Assembly (NCBI RefSeq): GCF_000185905.1
Contig: NC_014923.1
Span: forward strand, 124,001-188,000
Reading direction: 5' to 3'
DNA from: Mesorhizobium ciceri biovar biserrulae WSM1271
GTDB lineage: Bacteria > Pseudomonadota > Alphaproteobacteria > Rhizobiales > Rhizobiaceae
DNA length: 64,000 nucleotides
Shown piece after piece: positions 36,106 to 44,983 of this stretch; position 1 is the first letter of the stretch, and the number at the start of each line of letters is the position of its first letter. Both the position numbers and the translations under genes were made by a program. The notes under the pieces were generated by a model, which saw nothing but the letters and a program-made list of their open reading frames with translations, did no database searches and had not been told where the DNA came from.

Positions 36106-37063
36106 CGAAGGCCCCCATGCGCTTGGCGCCCCAGAGATAGAAGCCCATGATGACGATCGGCACCACGGTGAAGGCGGCGGCGAGCGGGATGTTGCCGGCG
36201 GTGCCTTGCTGCGAATAGACCGCCTGGCCGATGAACAGACGCGAGGTGCCGATGATCTGCGGGATGATGTAATCGCCGAGCGTCAGCGAGAAGGTGAAGA
36301 TCGAACCGGCGACGATGCCCGGCAGCGCCAGCGGAAACAGCACGTTGCGGAAGGTCTGTCCCGGTGAAGCGCCGAGGTCGGACGAGGCCTCGACCAGATT
36401 GCCGGGCACGCGCTCGAGCGCCGCCTGAACGGGGAGGATCATGAACGGCAGCCAGACATAGACGAAGACGATGAAGGTGCCGGTGAACGATACCGACAGG
36501 GAATTGCCGCCGACGATCGGCAGCGACAGCCAAGCGTCGAGAACCCACAACAAATGCAGCTTGGCGAGCAGCCAGGTGAGGATGCCTTCCTTGGCCAGGA
36601 TCAGCTTCCAGGCGTAGATCTTGACCAGATAGCTCGACCACAGCGGCAGCATGATGCCGAGATAGAACAAGGCCTTCCAGCGGCCGCGCGCATAGCGCGC
36701 CGCGTAGTAGGCGATGGGGAAGGCGATGACGGCCGAGGCCAGCGTGACCAGAGCCGCCATCGTCACCGTGCGCAGGATGATGTCGAGATTGGCAGCCTGG
36801 AACAGATCGCCATAGGTCTTGAGCGTGAACTCGCGGTCGATGAGGCCGGAAAACTCGTCGATGGAGAAAAAGCTCTGCGCCAGCAGCGCAAACAGCGAGC
36901 CGATATAGACGATGCCCAGCCACAAAACCGGAGGCAGCAGCATGAGCAGCAACAGGACCTTCGGCTTGCGCCAGAAAAGGTCCGACAGAGCGCCGCGCAG
37001 ACCGCCGCTACCCGGCAGGATGGCGGGAGCGGTTGCACGCACCATGGCGGCGTCGAGGCTCAT
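36095..37063 (-). CDS. Putrescine-type ABC transporter permease (YdcU/PotB-like)
   Basis: 322-residue permease. A hydrophilic N-terminus of about 35 residues leads to a first helix ([20 protein letters not shown]), then a periplasmic loop and five more helices. EAA loop: [20 protein letters not shown]. The start ATG overlaps the ATPase stop (ATGA), which couples translation. Pairs with the PotC-like permease to form the channel. Confidence 0.92.
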   Translation of the reverse strand: MSLDAAMVRATAPAILPGSGGLRGALSDLFWRKPKVLLLLMLLPPVLWLGIVYIGSLFALLAQSFFSIDEFSGLIDREFTLKTYGDLFQAANLDIILRTVTMAALVTLASAVIAFPIAYYAARYARGRWKALFYLGIMLPLWSSYLVKIYAWKLILAKEGILTWLLAKLHLLWVLDAWLSLPIVGGNSLSVSFTGTFIVFVYVWLPFMILPVQAALERVPGNLVEASSDLGASPGQTFRNVLFPLALPGIVAGSIFTFSLTLGDYIIPQIIGTSRLFIGQAVYSQQGTAGNIPLAAAFTVVPIVIMGFYLWGAKRMGAFDAL

Positions 37064-38070
37064 GCCGGCTCGTCCATCAGATGCAGGTGCTCGCGGTTGA
37101 AGGTCAGCACCACCGCCTCGCCTTCTGCCGGCAAGGCGATGCCGGCCGGCACGATGGCGTGCAGCCGCAGCCCGTCGGCGTCGAGCGCCAGCTTTGTCGT
37201 GGCGCCGAGATAATTGGTCGAGACGAGGCGGGCCGACACACCTTCACCACTTGTGACCCCCTTGGCCGCGCGGCCGACGCGAATGGATTCGGGGCGGAGA
37301 CTCCCCCAGCGATGCTGGCCGGAATAGCGCTGCACGAAATCCGGCGGCAGCACGTTGGAGGAGCCGACGAAATCGGCGACGAAGCGGGTCCTCGGCCGCT
37401 GGTAGATATCTTCCGGAGTGCCGATCTGCATGATCTTGCCATCGTTGAAGACGGCGACGCGGTCGGCCATCGACAGCGCTTCGCCCTGGTCGTGAGTGAC
37501 GAAGACGAAGGTGATGCCGAGCGCCTTCTGCAGCGACTTCAACTCCTCCTGCATGTTCTCGCGCAATTTGAGGTCGAGCGCGCCGAGCGGCTCGTCGAGC
37601 AGCAGCACCTTTGGCTGGTTGACCAGCGCGCGGGCCAGTGCCACGCGCTGGCGCTGGCCACCGGAAAGCTGGCCGGGCCGGCGGGCGCCATAGCCGGGCA
37701 GCCGCACCAGTGACAGCGCCTCTTCCGCCGCCTTGTGCCGCTCAGCCTTGCCGACGCCCTTGACCATCAGGCCGTAGGCAACGTTGTCGAGCACGTTCAG
37801 ATGCGGGAACAGCGCATAATCCTGAAACACGGTGTTGACGTTGCGGCGATAGGGCGGAACGCCCTCGGCGCGGTCGCCGAAGATCGAGATCGAGCCCGAT
37901 GTCGGCTGCTCGAAGCCGGCGATGAGGCGCAGGCAAGTGGTCTTGCCGGAACCGGACGGCCCGAGCATGGCGAAGAATTCCCCAGGCGCGATGTCGAGAT
38001 CGACCGCGTCGACCGCGCGCACGCTGCCGAAATGGCGCGAGGCTTTCTGGAAGGAGACGGCGGAGGTCAT
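37060..38070 (-). CDS. Putrescine-type ABC transporter ATPase (YdcT/PotA-like)
   Basis: 336-residue cytosolic ATPase with Walker [20 protein letters not shown]-loop [11 protein letters not shown], signature [15 protein letters not shown] and Walker [14 protein letters not shown] followed by the switch His in [16 protein letters not shown]-terminal TOBE domain (from about residue 245) is typical of PotA. It energises import of a polyamine, most likely putrescine given the PatD-like gene downstream. A repeat element separates it from the binding-protein gene. Confidence 0.93.
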   Translation of the reverse strand: MTSAVSFQKASRHFGSVRAVDAVDLDIAPGEFFAMLGPSGSGKTTCLRLIAGFEQPTSGSISIFGDRAEGVPPYRRNVNTVFQDYALFPHLNVLDNVAYGLMVKGVGKAERHKAAEEALSLVRLPGYGARRPGQLSGGQRQRVALARALVNQPKVLLLDEPLGALDLKLRENMQEELKSLQKALGITFVFVTHDQGEALSMADRVAVFNDGKIMQIGTPEDIYQRPRTRFVADFVGSSNVLPPDFVQRYSGQHRWGSLRPESIRVGRAAKGVTSGEGVSARLVSTNYLGATTKLALDADGLRLHAIVPAGIALPAEGEAVVLTFNREHLHLMDEPA

Positions 38071-38118
38071 GGGCTGTCAGTCCGTTGCCGGTTTGATGTG
38101 TTGATGTCGCGCGACATC

Positions 38119-38301
38119 CTATCTCCCCCTTGTGGGGGTGAGAGGTGGTCCGCATAGCGGAGGAAAAGCCAATTGCTTGGCTTTTCGAGCTTCGAACGCC
38201 TGAGCCTTGCGAAGGGCCAGGCACTGCCACGAAGTGCCGAGCAGACCCCGCCCCGACGCTATGCGTCGACCCTCCCCACAAGGGGGAGGGTAAGGATGCT
38301 C
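38119..38301. repeat. Mesorhizobium-type palindromic repeat, copy B (inside the operon)
   Basis: Begins ATCTCCCCCTTGTGGGGG and ends CCTCCCCACAAGGGGGAGGG, outer complementary ends enclosing smaller hairpins such as GCCAATTGCTTGGC and GGCACTGCCACGAAGTGCC. It fills the gap between the binding-protein gene and the ATPase gene and thus would be transcribed, possibly reducing expression of the downstream genes relative to the binding protein. Confidence 0.75.
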
Positions 38302-39454
38302 ATCGTCCGCCGATGACGCCGATATAGTCCGACACCCAGCGGTAGTAGGGCACGCACTGATCGTTCTGGGTGGCGCATTTCGACACCGGCGTCTTCCAGA
38401 ACTTGATCTTGTCGAAGTTCTCGTAGCCGTTGGTCTTGCAACCCTCGTCGGTCAAAAGCTCATTGCCCTTGCAGGCGGCGGGCACGACGGGCAGTGAGCC
38501 GAACCAGGCTGAGACATCGCCCTGCACCTTCGGCGACAGCGAATGTTCCATCCACATATAGGCACAGTTGGGGTTGGCGGCGTCGGCCTCCATCATGGTG
38601 GTGTCGGCCCAACCGGTGGCGCCCTCCTCCGGGATGGTGGAAGCGACCGGCTTCTTGGCCGCGACCAGCGTGTTGACCTGATACGGCCACGAGCCGGAAG
38701 CGACGACGCCTTCGTTCTGGAAATCGTCGACCTGGATGGCGGCGTCGTGCCAATAGCGGCCAACCAGTGTGCGTTGGACGCGCAGCAATTCGAGCGCCGC
38801 CTTGTACTGGTCCTCGTTCAGTTCATAGGGATCCTTGATGCCGAGTTCCGGTTTGTGGAACATCAGATAGTTGGCCGCATCCGCAATGTGGATCGGCCCG
38901 TCATAGGCCTGGACGCGGCCCTTGTTGGACTTGCCGTCCGGCAGCTTCATTTCCTCAAAGACGATGTTCCAGCTCTTGGGAGCCTCCTTGAACACGTCGG
39001 TGTTGTACATCAGGACGTTGGGACCCCACTGGTAGGGAACGCCGTAGTGGGCGCCGCCGACGGTGAACCACGGCGCGTCCTTGAGGCGCTCGTCGACCGT
39101 CTTCCAGCTCGGGATGAGATCGGTGTTGATCGGCTGCACGCGCTTGCCGGCAACGAGGCGCAACGAGGCATCGCCCGAAGCGGTGACGAGGTCGAAGCCG
39201 CCCTCATTCATCAGCGAGACCATCTCGTCGGAGGTGTTGGCGGTCTTGACGTTGACCTTGCAGCCGGTCTCCTTCTCGAAGGAAGTCACCCAGTCATAGC
39301 CCTTGTCGGTTTCGCCGCGCTCGATGTAGCCCGGCCAGGCAACGATGTTGACCTGGCCTTCGCCCTTGCCAAGTTCCTTGACCTGGGCGACGGCCTGACC
39401 GGAAAAGGTCAGCGCGACCGTCAGAGCAGTGCACGACTTCAGGAATGAATTCAT
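38300..39454 (-). CDS. Periplasmic putrescine/spermidine-binding protein (YdcS/PotD-like)
   Basis: 384-residue extracytoplasmic solute receptor. Sec signal peptide MNSFLKSCTALTVALTFSG ending at QAVAQ. Mature start KELGKGEGQVNIVAWPGYIERG and EKETGCKVNVKTANTSDEMVSLM are typical of the PotD/YdcS cluster. GGGAGATC precedes the ATG. First gene of the ydcSTUVW-like operon; a LysR gene lies upstream in the same direction. Polyamine specificity is inferred from the downstream aminobutyraldehyde dehydrogenase. Confidence 0.9.
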   Translation of the reverse strand: MNSFLKSCTALTVALTFSGQAVAQVKELGKGEGQVNIVAWPGYIERGETDKGYDWVTSFEKETGCKVNVKTANTSDEMVSLMNEGGFDLVTASGDASLRLVAGKRVQPINTDLIPSWKTVDERLKDAPWFTVGGAHYGVPYQWGPNVLMYNTDVFKEAPKSWNIVFEEMKLPDGKSNKGRVQAYDGPIHIADAANYLMFHKPELGIKDPYELNEDQYKAALELLRVQRTLVGRYWHDAAIQVDDFQNEGVVASGSWPYQVNTLVAAKKPVASTIPEEGATGWADTTMMEADAANPNCAYMWMEHSLSPKVQGDVSAWFGSLPVVPAACKGNELLTDEGCKTNGYENFDKIKFWKTPVSKCATQNDQCVPYYRWVSDYIGVIGGR

Positions 39455-39639
39455 TGTCGATCTCCCATTTAGGCGCCTGACCCTGAAAGCCGGTTTCGGT
39501 CTTCGTTAGGGGTCACGCGCGGACTGAAAACTGTCAGTTCGTCCGTTGGGCTTGATGCCGCTCTGATGGCGGCTTTGGTCCCTGAACCGAAAGTGCTTTG
39601 AAAATTCCGGTTTCGCAAATTCATTTATCAGAAGGGCGA

Positions 39640-39656
39640 TATCGATTTTTCCGATA
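39640..39656. promoter_or_regulatory. LysR-type box upstream of the putrescine operon
   Basis: TATCG-N7-CGATA is an inverted repeat with the T-N11-A spacing of LysR sites. It is 18 bp past the lysR stop and 186 bp upstream of the binding-protein start, repeating the gene-box-operon layout seen at the fds locus. Confidence 0.45.
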
Positions 39657-39673
39657 GATGTGCAGCCGGCCTC

Positions 39674-40585
39674 TCAGGGACGCTGGCGGACCGTCCGTTG
39701 CGACTGGGCAAGACCGATGAAATCGCGCGCGGCCTGCGGCAGACCGGAGCCGCGCCGCCAGACCATGCCGACCTGGACCACCGGCAAGGAGCCGGAAATA
39801 TCGCGCGATTCGATGCGGTCGCCTTCCAGCGACCAGGGCCGGTAGACGAGATCGGGCAGCAGCGCCACGCCGGCACCGGTGGCGACCAGACTGCGCACGG
39901 CCTCCACGGAACGGGTGCGGAAGGCGACATGCGGCTTGGCGCCGATCGCCGTCAGCAGCTTGCCGGTATTCTCCTCGATCTCGTCGACGGTCAGCATGAT
40001 CAGCGTTTCGGAGGCAATGTCGCCAATGCTGATGATGTCGGCGCCGACGAGCGGATGACCGAGCGGCAGCCACAGCCGATAGGCCGAGACTTCGAGGATT
40101 TCCGACTGCAACGCGGTGCGGTCGCGCAAATTGGAGGTGACCATGACGGCAATGTCGAGCTTGCCGCCGATCAGGAGGTGTTCGAGATAATCGCCATTGT
40201 CCTCGATGGCAGAGACCTCGACGCCCGGATAGGCACGGCGGTAGCGGGCGAGCAGATCCGACAGCACATAGCCGGCGACCAGCGAGGTGACGCCGAGCTG
40301 CAGCCGGCCGGCCGCCACCGCCTGCTCGCCGGAGAAAGAGCGACGCGCGTCGGAAACATCGGCGAGGATTTTCGTCGCATGGCGCAGGAACTGGTGACCC
40401 TTGTGGGTGATGTTGAGGCCGCGCGGGTGGCGTTCGAACAGTTCGACGCCGAGATCGCTTTCGAGTTCCTTGATTGCTTCGGTGACCGACGATTGCGAGA
40501 TGGAGAGGTTCTGGGCGGCGCCCGAGACCGTGCCTTGCTCGGCAACGGCGATGAAGAACTGCAGCTGGCGGATGGTGAAAGCCAT
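39674..40585 (-). CDS. LysR-family regulator, probable controller of the putrescine operon
   Basis: 303-residue LysR regulator. The N-terminal winged helix is FTIRQLQFFIAVAEQGTVSGAAQNLSISQSSVTEAIKELESDLG, followed by the linker helix and an effector domain (RLQLGVTSLVAGYVLSDLL). Start taken as ATG 40585; GTG 40600 is an alternative. It precedes the polyamine importer operon in the same direction with a plausible LysR box between them, so it probably regulates it; the inducer would be a polyamine or its product (inference). Confidence 0.87.
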   Translation of the reverse strand: MAFTIRQLQFFIAVAEQGTVSGAAQNLSISQSSVTEAIKELESDLGVELFERHPRGLNITHKGHQFLRHATKILADVSDARRSFSGEQAVAAGRLQLGVTSLVAGYVLSDLLARYRRAYPGVEVSAIEDNGDYLEHLLIGGKLDIAVMVTSNLRDRTALQSEILEVSAYRLWLPLGHPLVGADIISIGDIASETLIMLTVDEIEENTGKLLTAIGAKPHVAFRTRSVEAVRSLVATGAGVALLPDLVYRPWSLEGDRIESRDISGSLPVVQVGMVWRRGSGLPQAARDFIGLAQSQRTVRQRP

Positions 40586-40660
40586 GCCCGGACTAAACAC
40601 CGGCGGCCGAACGAAGGAAAGCCGACTGCAGAGCTTATCCCATGACCTGAGAGCTGGCGC

Positions 40661-41353
40661 TCAACCGAGCGCCAACTTGATGCGCCGCCGGCATGCGGGG
40701 CCATAGCGCAGCGCAAGCATGAATGCCGTCTCCAGAGCCACGACGATGACAATGATGCGCAGGCCCACCGTGAAGGAGTCCCGGCCGCTGCCGCGCAGCA
40801 GATAGCCGGTGGTGAGAAAGCCCGCGTTCCAGAACGTGGCGCCGAGCAGCGTCGCGGCCGCGAAGGGCAACGCGGGCAGGCAGAGCGCGCCGGCGGCGAT
40901 CGGCAGGTAATTGCGCACAGTCGGGATGAACTGCGCCAGCAAGGACACCCGGACGTGATTGCGCCGATAGGCCTGGCCGAGCCAGCGGTAGGTCGCGTGG
41001 CGCAGGAACACGTACTTGCCGAAACGCTCGACCAGCCTGTCGGCACGGGCAGGTCCAACCCGGCGGCCGACCGCATACCAGACAAGGCAGCCGCTGGCGG
41101 ACGCAAGCGTCGTCACCATCAGCAGGATCGCCAGCGTCGAAGCATCCGGCGCCGCCGTCATGCCGAGGAACAGCAGCAGCACATGCGAGGGCGGGATTGG
41201 CAGGATCTTTTCGGTGAAGGCGAGGCAGAAGACGCCGAACAGACCGAAGCCGAGGATGGCCGCCAGCGGCCCCGTCATGCGAAGCGACATGGTGACGCCA
41301 ACACCAAACGGCGCCACGGTCCATCTCTGGAGAAAAGACAAAGCATCAGGCAA
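40661..41353 (-). CDS. DedA/VTT-family inner-membrane protein
   Basis: 230-residue membrane protein of the DedA (SNARE-associated, VTT) family. The family hairpin and motif appear as EKILPIPPSHVLLLFLG and, later, QFIPTVRNYLPIAAGAL, where DedA proteins carry the conserved F-x-R-x3-P-x2-AG pattern; here the Arg is followed by NYLP. DedA proteins act in lipid-carrier recycling and membrane homeostasis. Start is TTG 41353 with AGGA six bases upstream; ATG 41290 is an alternative that would remove a non-membrane tail. Divergent from rrf2. Confidence 0.8.
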   Translation of the reverse strand: MPDALSFLQRWTVAPFGVGVTMSLRMTGPLAAILGFGLFGVFCLAFTEKILPIPPSHVLLLFLGMTAAPDASTLAILLMVTTLASASGCLVWYAVGRRVGPARADRLVERFGKYVFLRHATYRWLGQAYRRNHVRVSLLAQFIPTVRNYLPIAAGALCLPALPFAAATLLGATFWNAGFLTTGYLLRGSGRDSFTVGLRIIVIVVALETAFMLALRYGPACRRRIKLALG

Positions 41354-41407
41354 CCTTCATCCTGGATCCAACGCTTCGATCGGTCGGCGTGGCGTTTGCT
41401 GCAGTCA

Positions 41408-41448
41408 GCGTCGGACCCGAAATCCGTTGCATATGTCGGGTCCGACGC
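41408..41448. other. Perfect 13-base inverted repeat in the dedA / rrf2 intergenic region
   Basis: GCGTCGGACCCGA (41408-41420) and its exact complement (41436-41448) flank a 15-base centre. It lies in a 227-bp divergent promoter region, so it may be an operator or a leader hairpin for either gene. It is unrelated to the other repeats in this window. Confidence 0.5.
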
Positions 41449-41563
41449 CTTGGCGCCGGCATACGAGGCGAATCGCGCACCGACTGGTTCTGTTTGCCGC
41501 GAATGGATTGCGTGGACATTGCGCCCCGGCGCGGATGAGACGTGTTTGACATCGACACCAATC

Positions 41564-41580
41564 GTAACTAACTAAGTTAC
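41564..41580. promoter_or_regulatory. Operator-like inverted repeat abutting the rrf2 start codon
   Basis: GTAACT-AACTA-AGTTAC is a perfect six-base inverted repeat with five-base spacer, ending at the base before the ATG. Rrf2-family repressors commonly bind such short palindromes at their own promoters. The position leaves no room for a ribosome-binding site, which suggests either a leaderless message or a later start. Confidence 0.65.
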
Positions 41581-42030
41581 ATGAAGCGCAACAGCCGGCT
41601 GTCCTCTACCCTGCACATTCTCGTCCACATGGCCGAGAAGCCCGAACAGGCGCTGACCTCCGAGCAGCTTGCCACCTTCATCCACACCAATCCGGTCGTG
41701 GTCCGCCGCACCATCGCAGGCTTGCGCGACGCCGGCATCGTCACCTCGTCGCGCGGGCACGGTGGCGGCTGGCTGCTCGGGCGGGTGCCTGAGAAAATAT
41801 CCCTGGCCGAGATCAGCGTCGCCCTTGGCGAGACGCTGCTGCCGTTCAGCACCGAGCCGGAAAGCCCCGGCTGCCTCGTCGAGCAGGCGGTGATCGCCGT
41901 GCTCGACGATTTTCGCATCGCCGCCGAAAGGCTGCTGGCGGAGAAGCTGAGCCGCATCACGCTGGCTGACCTGACCGCCGATTTCCGCCGCCGTTTTGAC
42001 CTCATTGGAGTCTCCAGCCATGCAGTATGA
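41581..42030 (+). CDS. Rrf2-family transcriptional regulator
   Basis: 149-residue regulator with the Rrf2 winged helix (LSSTLHILVHMAEKPEQALTSEQLATFIHTNPVVVRRTIAGLRDAGIV, GGGWLLGRVPEKISLAEI). Only one cysteine lies in the usual cluster region (PGCLVEQA), so unlike IscR or NsrR it probably does not hold an Fe-S cluster and resembles the YwnA group. It overlaps the downstream flavoprotein gene by 11 bases, forming a regulator-enzyme operon that is likely autoregulated through the palindrome at its start. Confidence 0.9.
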   Translation: MKRNSRLSSTLHILVHMAEKPEQALTSEQLATFIHTNPVVVRRTIAGLRDAGIVTSSRGHGGGWLLGRVPEKISLAEISVALGETLLPFSTEPESPGCLVEQAVIAVLDDFRIAAERLLAEKLSRITLADLTADFRRRFDLIGVSSHAV

Positions 42031-42919
42031 TCTTGCCGTCGTCGGCGGCAGCTTTGCCGGCCTGTCCGCCGCCATCCAAGTGGCGCGGGCAGGACGCAAG
42101 GTGCTGGTGATCGACGCCGGACGGCCGCGCAACCGCTTTGCCGAGCATTCGCACGGCTTCCTCGGACATGACGGGCGCGCGCCCGGCGCAATCCTGGATG
42201 ACGCAAGGCGCCAACTACTGGCCTATCCGGCAGCCAGGGTTGTCGACGGGCGCGCCGACAAGGCCCTTGCCGCTGGCAGCAGCGATTTCGAAATCACCAC
42301 CGAGGGTGGCGAGACATTCGGCGCGGCACGGCTGGTACTGGCCACTGGGGTGCGCGATATCCTGCCGGAGGTTGCCGGACTTGCCGAGCTCTGGGGAAAG
42401 AGCGTGCTGCACTGCCCCTATTGCCACGGCTACGAAGTTTCCGGCGGGCCGCTCGGCGTGCTCGCAACCGGTCCGATGTCCATGCATCAGGCACAGCTGA
42501 TCACCGATTGGGGCGATGTCACGCTGTTCGGCAATGGCCTGTTCGAACCTGACACAGAGCAGATGCGCGCGCTGGAGAGCCGAAAGGTGCGGTTTGAGCC
42601 CACCAGCGTTGCCGAGCTAGAGGAAGACGGCTCCGGCGGATTGATCGTCCACCTCGACGACGGCAGAAAGGCCGGCGTCAGGGCGATGTTCACCGCTCCG
42701 CGCAATATCATGGCCAGCCCGCTGGCCGAACAGCTCGGCTGCGGCTTCACCGAAGGCCTCCTCGGCACGGTGATATCAGTCGACGACAGGCAGCAGACGA
42801 CCGTGCCCGGCGTCTACGCCGCCGGCGACGCGGCACGTTCGATGCACAACATCGCCTTTGCAGTATCGGGTGGCACCTTTGCGGGCGTCTGCGCCCACCA
42901 ATCGCTGGTCTTCGGCTAG
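42020..42919 (+). CDS. Thioredoxin-reductase-like FAD/NAD(P) oxidoreductase
   Basis: 299-residue pyridine-nucleotide-disulfide oxidoreductase of the TrxB-like group. FAD-binding AVVGGSFAGLSAAIQVARAG at the N-terminus, redox-type CPYC in VLHCPYCHGYEVSGG, and the C-terminal FAD motif TTVPGVYAAGDAARS. TGGAG precedes the ATG inside the end of rrf2. Such paired Rrf2/TrxB-like genes are often induced by thiol or electrophile stress. It ends overlapping the convergent deoR gene by four bases. Confidence 0.88.
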   Translation: MQYDLAVVGGSFAGLSAAIQVARAGRKVLVIDAGRPRNRFAEHSHGFLGHDGRAPGAILDDARRQLLAYPAARVVDGRADKALAAGSSDFEITTEGGETFGAARLVLATGVRDILPEVAGLAELWGKSVLHCPYCHGYEVSGGPLGVLATGPMSMHQAQLITDWGDVTLFGNGLFEPDTEQMRALESRKVRFEPTSVAELEEDGSGGLIVHLDDGRKAGVRAMFTAPRNIMASPLAEQLGCGFTEGLLGTVISVDDRQQTTVPGVYAAGDAARSMHNIAFAVSGGTFAGVCAHQSLVFG

Positions 42920-43692
42920 AACCCGGCTTCCGCGCCGGCGATGCTGAGCCGGGCGCCGGCCTGCGCAAGGGCGGCGGCCAGGTCGTGCGGCGGCGAGCGG
43001 TCGGTGGCGAGTTCGGAAAAGCTGTCGAAGCCGCAGACCTGGACCAGACCAAGACGGCCGAATTTCGAGTGATCGGTGATGACGAGGGACCGCTGGCCGC
43101 GCGACAGCACCATGCGGGCGAACTCGGCCTCATCCAGATCAAAATCCATGACGCCCATCACCGCGTCGACGCCCCCGGTGGAAATGATGGCGTGACTGAC
43201 CGAGAAGCGACTGACAAAATCGATCGCCGAGGCGCCGAAAGCAGCGCCGGAATCGCTGCGCAGCTCGCCGCCGGCCATATAGACCTTGTTGCCGTTGATG
43301 GTGGCCAGCGTGCGGGCGATGTCCGAGGAATTGGTGACGACCGTCAGGCGCCGGTGGCCGAGCAGTTCACGCGCAAGGAACGAGGTCGTCGTTCCGGTGT
43401 CGAGCATGATGGATTCCCCGTCGCGGATGGTGGCGGCGACCATGCGGGCAATGACGCGCTTGGCGTCGGCGTTCTCACGCATGCGCCGCTCGAACGGCGC
43501 TTCGCCGATCATTGACGGCAGGCCGATGGCGCCATGCATCTTGAGGACAGAGCCGTCACCGGTCAGCGGCTTGACGTCGCGGCGCACCGTCTCGAGCGAC
43601 ACGCCCAGCCGGTCGGCCAGACTGGCGATGGTGACGGTGCCCTCTTCCTGCAGGAGCCGCAGGATCTCGCCGTGTCGTTTGGACTGGGCCAT
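42916..43692 (-). CDS. DeoR/GlpR-family transcriptional regulator
   Basis: 258-residue DeoR-type regulator: winged helix KRHGEILRLLQEEGTVTIASLADRLGVSLETVRRDVKPL, then the sugar-isomerase-like sensor domain with IMLDTGTTTSFLARELLG and VITDHSKFGRLGLVQVC. Such proteins usually sense phosphorylated metabolites. It is divergent from the choline-kinase-like/DMGDH operon, so it is the natural controller of that cluster, and a phosphorylated ligand would fit the two kinase-like genes there (inference). GGGA precedes the ATG. Confidence 0.9.
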   Translation of the reverse strand: MAQSKRHGEILRLLQEEGTVTIASLADRLGVSLETVRRDVKPLTGDGSVLKMHGAIGLPSMIGEAPFERRMRENADAKRVIARMVAATIRDGESIMLDTGTTTSFLARELLGHRRLTVVTNSSDIARTLATINGNKVYMAGGELRSDSGAAFGASAIDFVSRFSVSHAIISTGGVDAVMGVMDFDLDEAEFARMVLSRGQRSLVITDHSKFGRLGLVQVCGFDSFSELATDRSPPHDLAAALAQAGARLSIAGAEAGF

Positions 43693-44095
43693 CTGGTTTC
43701 CCGAACTGATGCTCTTGACCGATTCTAAGGTAATTCAATTGCTTTTAAAGGAACTACCTTATGCTTTCAGGCAAAATACCCGAAAAAAGTCACAGCTTTT
43801 TATTGACAAGCGGGAAACCCTGGCGTGAAATCAAAGACATCAACAGGCTTCAGATCTGCGACTGGGGGCAGAGCCGCAACTCAGCGATCAGGCCGTTTGG
43901 AACGTGCCTGTACAAGGAATTTTCAGATCCGCGGGGGCGGATGCCGGGCTCAAAAACCTGGCCAAGGGGCTCGTCGGTGCGGTGCGGGATACCGATCCTG
44001 GCGTCCCGCACCGACGAGATTATTTACGTTTCTCCCCGCCGTCGTTGCGCTGTTCACGGCGCCTTGTCGAAGCCCAGCAAACCAGGGATGATTCC
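43693..44095. promoter_or_regulatory. Control region between deoR and the amine-catabolism operon
   Basis: 403 bp without a credible gene. Near deoR it has inverted TAAGGTA/TACCTTA (43726-43732 and 43755-43761, 22-base spacer), a candidate DeoR operator, and a TTGACA hexamer near 43808 for rightward transcription. A strong hairpin follows: CTCGTCGG...TGCGGGA at 43970-43989 pairs with TCCCGCACCGACGAG at 44004-44018, with a five-base bulge, then an AT-rich stretch. It would lie in the 5' leader of the kinase-like gene. I could not match it to a known riboswitch. Confidence 0.5.
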
Positions 44096-44983
44096 GTGAC
44101 CGCCGAAGATCGCATCCGCGCCCTGCCCTGCTGGACCGGTGGCATCGAGATCGCACCGCTGCCCGGCGGTCTGAGCAACGCGAATTATGTGGTCACGGAC
44201 GCGGCGGGACGACACGTCGTGCGCTTCGGCAAGGACTATCCGTTCCACCATGTCTTTCGCGAGCGCGAGGTGATGACGGCGCGGGCGGCGCATGCCGCCG
44301 GTTTCGCGCCGGCCGTCCGCCATGCCGAACCGGGCATCATGGTCACAGAGTTTCTCGGCGCCAAGACCTATCTCGCCGAGGACGTACGCGCCAATCTTGG
44401 CCGCGTCGCAGCCCTGATGCGCGCCTTTCACCGGGAGATGCCCAATCACGTCTCCGGCGCCGGCTTCATGTTCTGGGTGTTCCATGTCATTCGCGACTAT
44501 GCGCGCACGCTTGAAGAAGGCGGCAGCCGCAAGCGCAGCGACCTGCCGCGCCTGCTGACGCTGGCCGACGAACTGGAGCGCGCGCAGAAACTGCTGCCGA
44601 TCGTCTTTGGCCACAATGATCTGTTGCCGGCCAACATTCTCGACGACGGCAACAGGCTGTGGCTGATCGACTTCGAATATGCCGGCTTCAACACGGCGAT
44701 GTTCGACCTCGCAGGCGCCGCCTCCAACGCCGGCATGAGCGACGAGGAATCCTTCGCCTTCCTGACCGCCTATTTCATGAAAGAACCGGACGAAGCGATC
44801 CGCCGTTCGCACGCGGCCATGCAATGCGCCTCGCTGCTACGCGAGGCGACGTGGAGCATGGTGTCCGAGCTCTATCTCGACGCGCCCGGTATCGACTACG
44901 TCGCCTACACCGAGGAAAACCTCGCCCGGCTCGACACGGCGCTGGAAAACTACAGAACGAAGTACGGGATGCAGAAATCATGA
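44096..44983 (+). CDS. Choline/ethanolamine-kinase-like phosphotransferase (first of two)
   Basis: 295-residue APH/choline-kinase-fold protein. Catalytic loop FGHNDLLPANIL and Mg-binding WLIDFEYAGFNTAMFDLA are complete, and LPGGLSNANYVVTD is the nucleotide-binding start. GTG 44096 is chosen because AGGGA lies eight bases upstream and the conserved fold begins just after; the longer upstream frame has no family similarity. Its stop overlaps the ATG of the DMGDH-like gene (ATGA). Substrate unknown; a hydroxyl-bearing amine is likely. It works next to an N-methyl-amine oxidase, which is an unusual pairing. Confidence 0.87.
   Translation: MTAEDRIRALPCWTGGIEIAPLPGGLSNANYVVTDAAGRHVVRFGKDYPFHHVFREREVMTARAAHAAGFAPAVRHAEPGIMVTEFLGAKTYLAEDVRANLGRVAALMRAFHREMPNHVSGAGFMFWVFHVIRDYARTLEEGGSRKRSDLPRLLTLADELERAQKLLPIVFGHNDLLPANILDDGNRLWLIDFEYAGFNTAMFDLAGAASNAGMSDEESFAFLTAYFMKEPDEAIRRSHAAMQCASLLREATWSMVSELYLDAPGIDYVAYTEENLARLDTALENYRTKYGMQKS

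Noticed and set aside
43761..44099. 112-codon plus-strand frame between deoR and the kinase-like gene
   Set aside because: It begins inside an inverted repeat, lacks a ribosome-binding site and runs through a strong hairpin; composition is not protein-like. Better read as leader.
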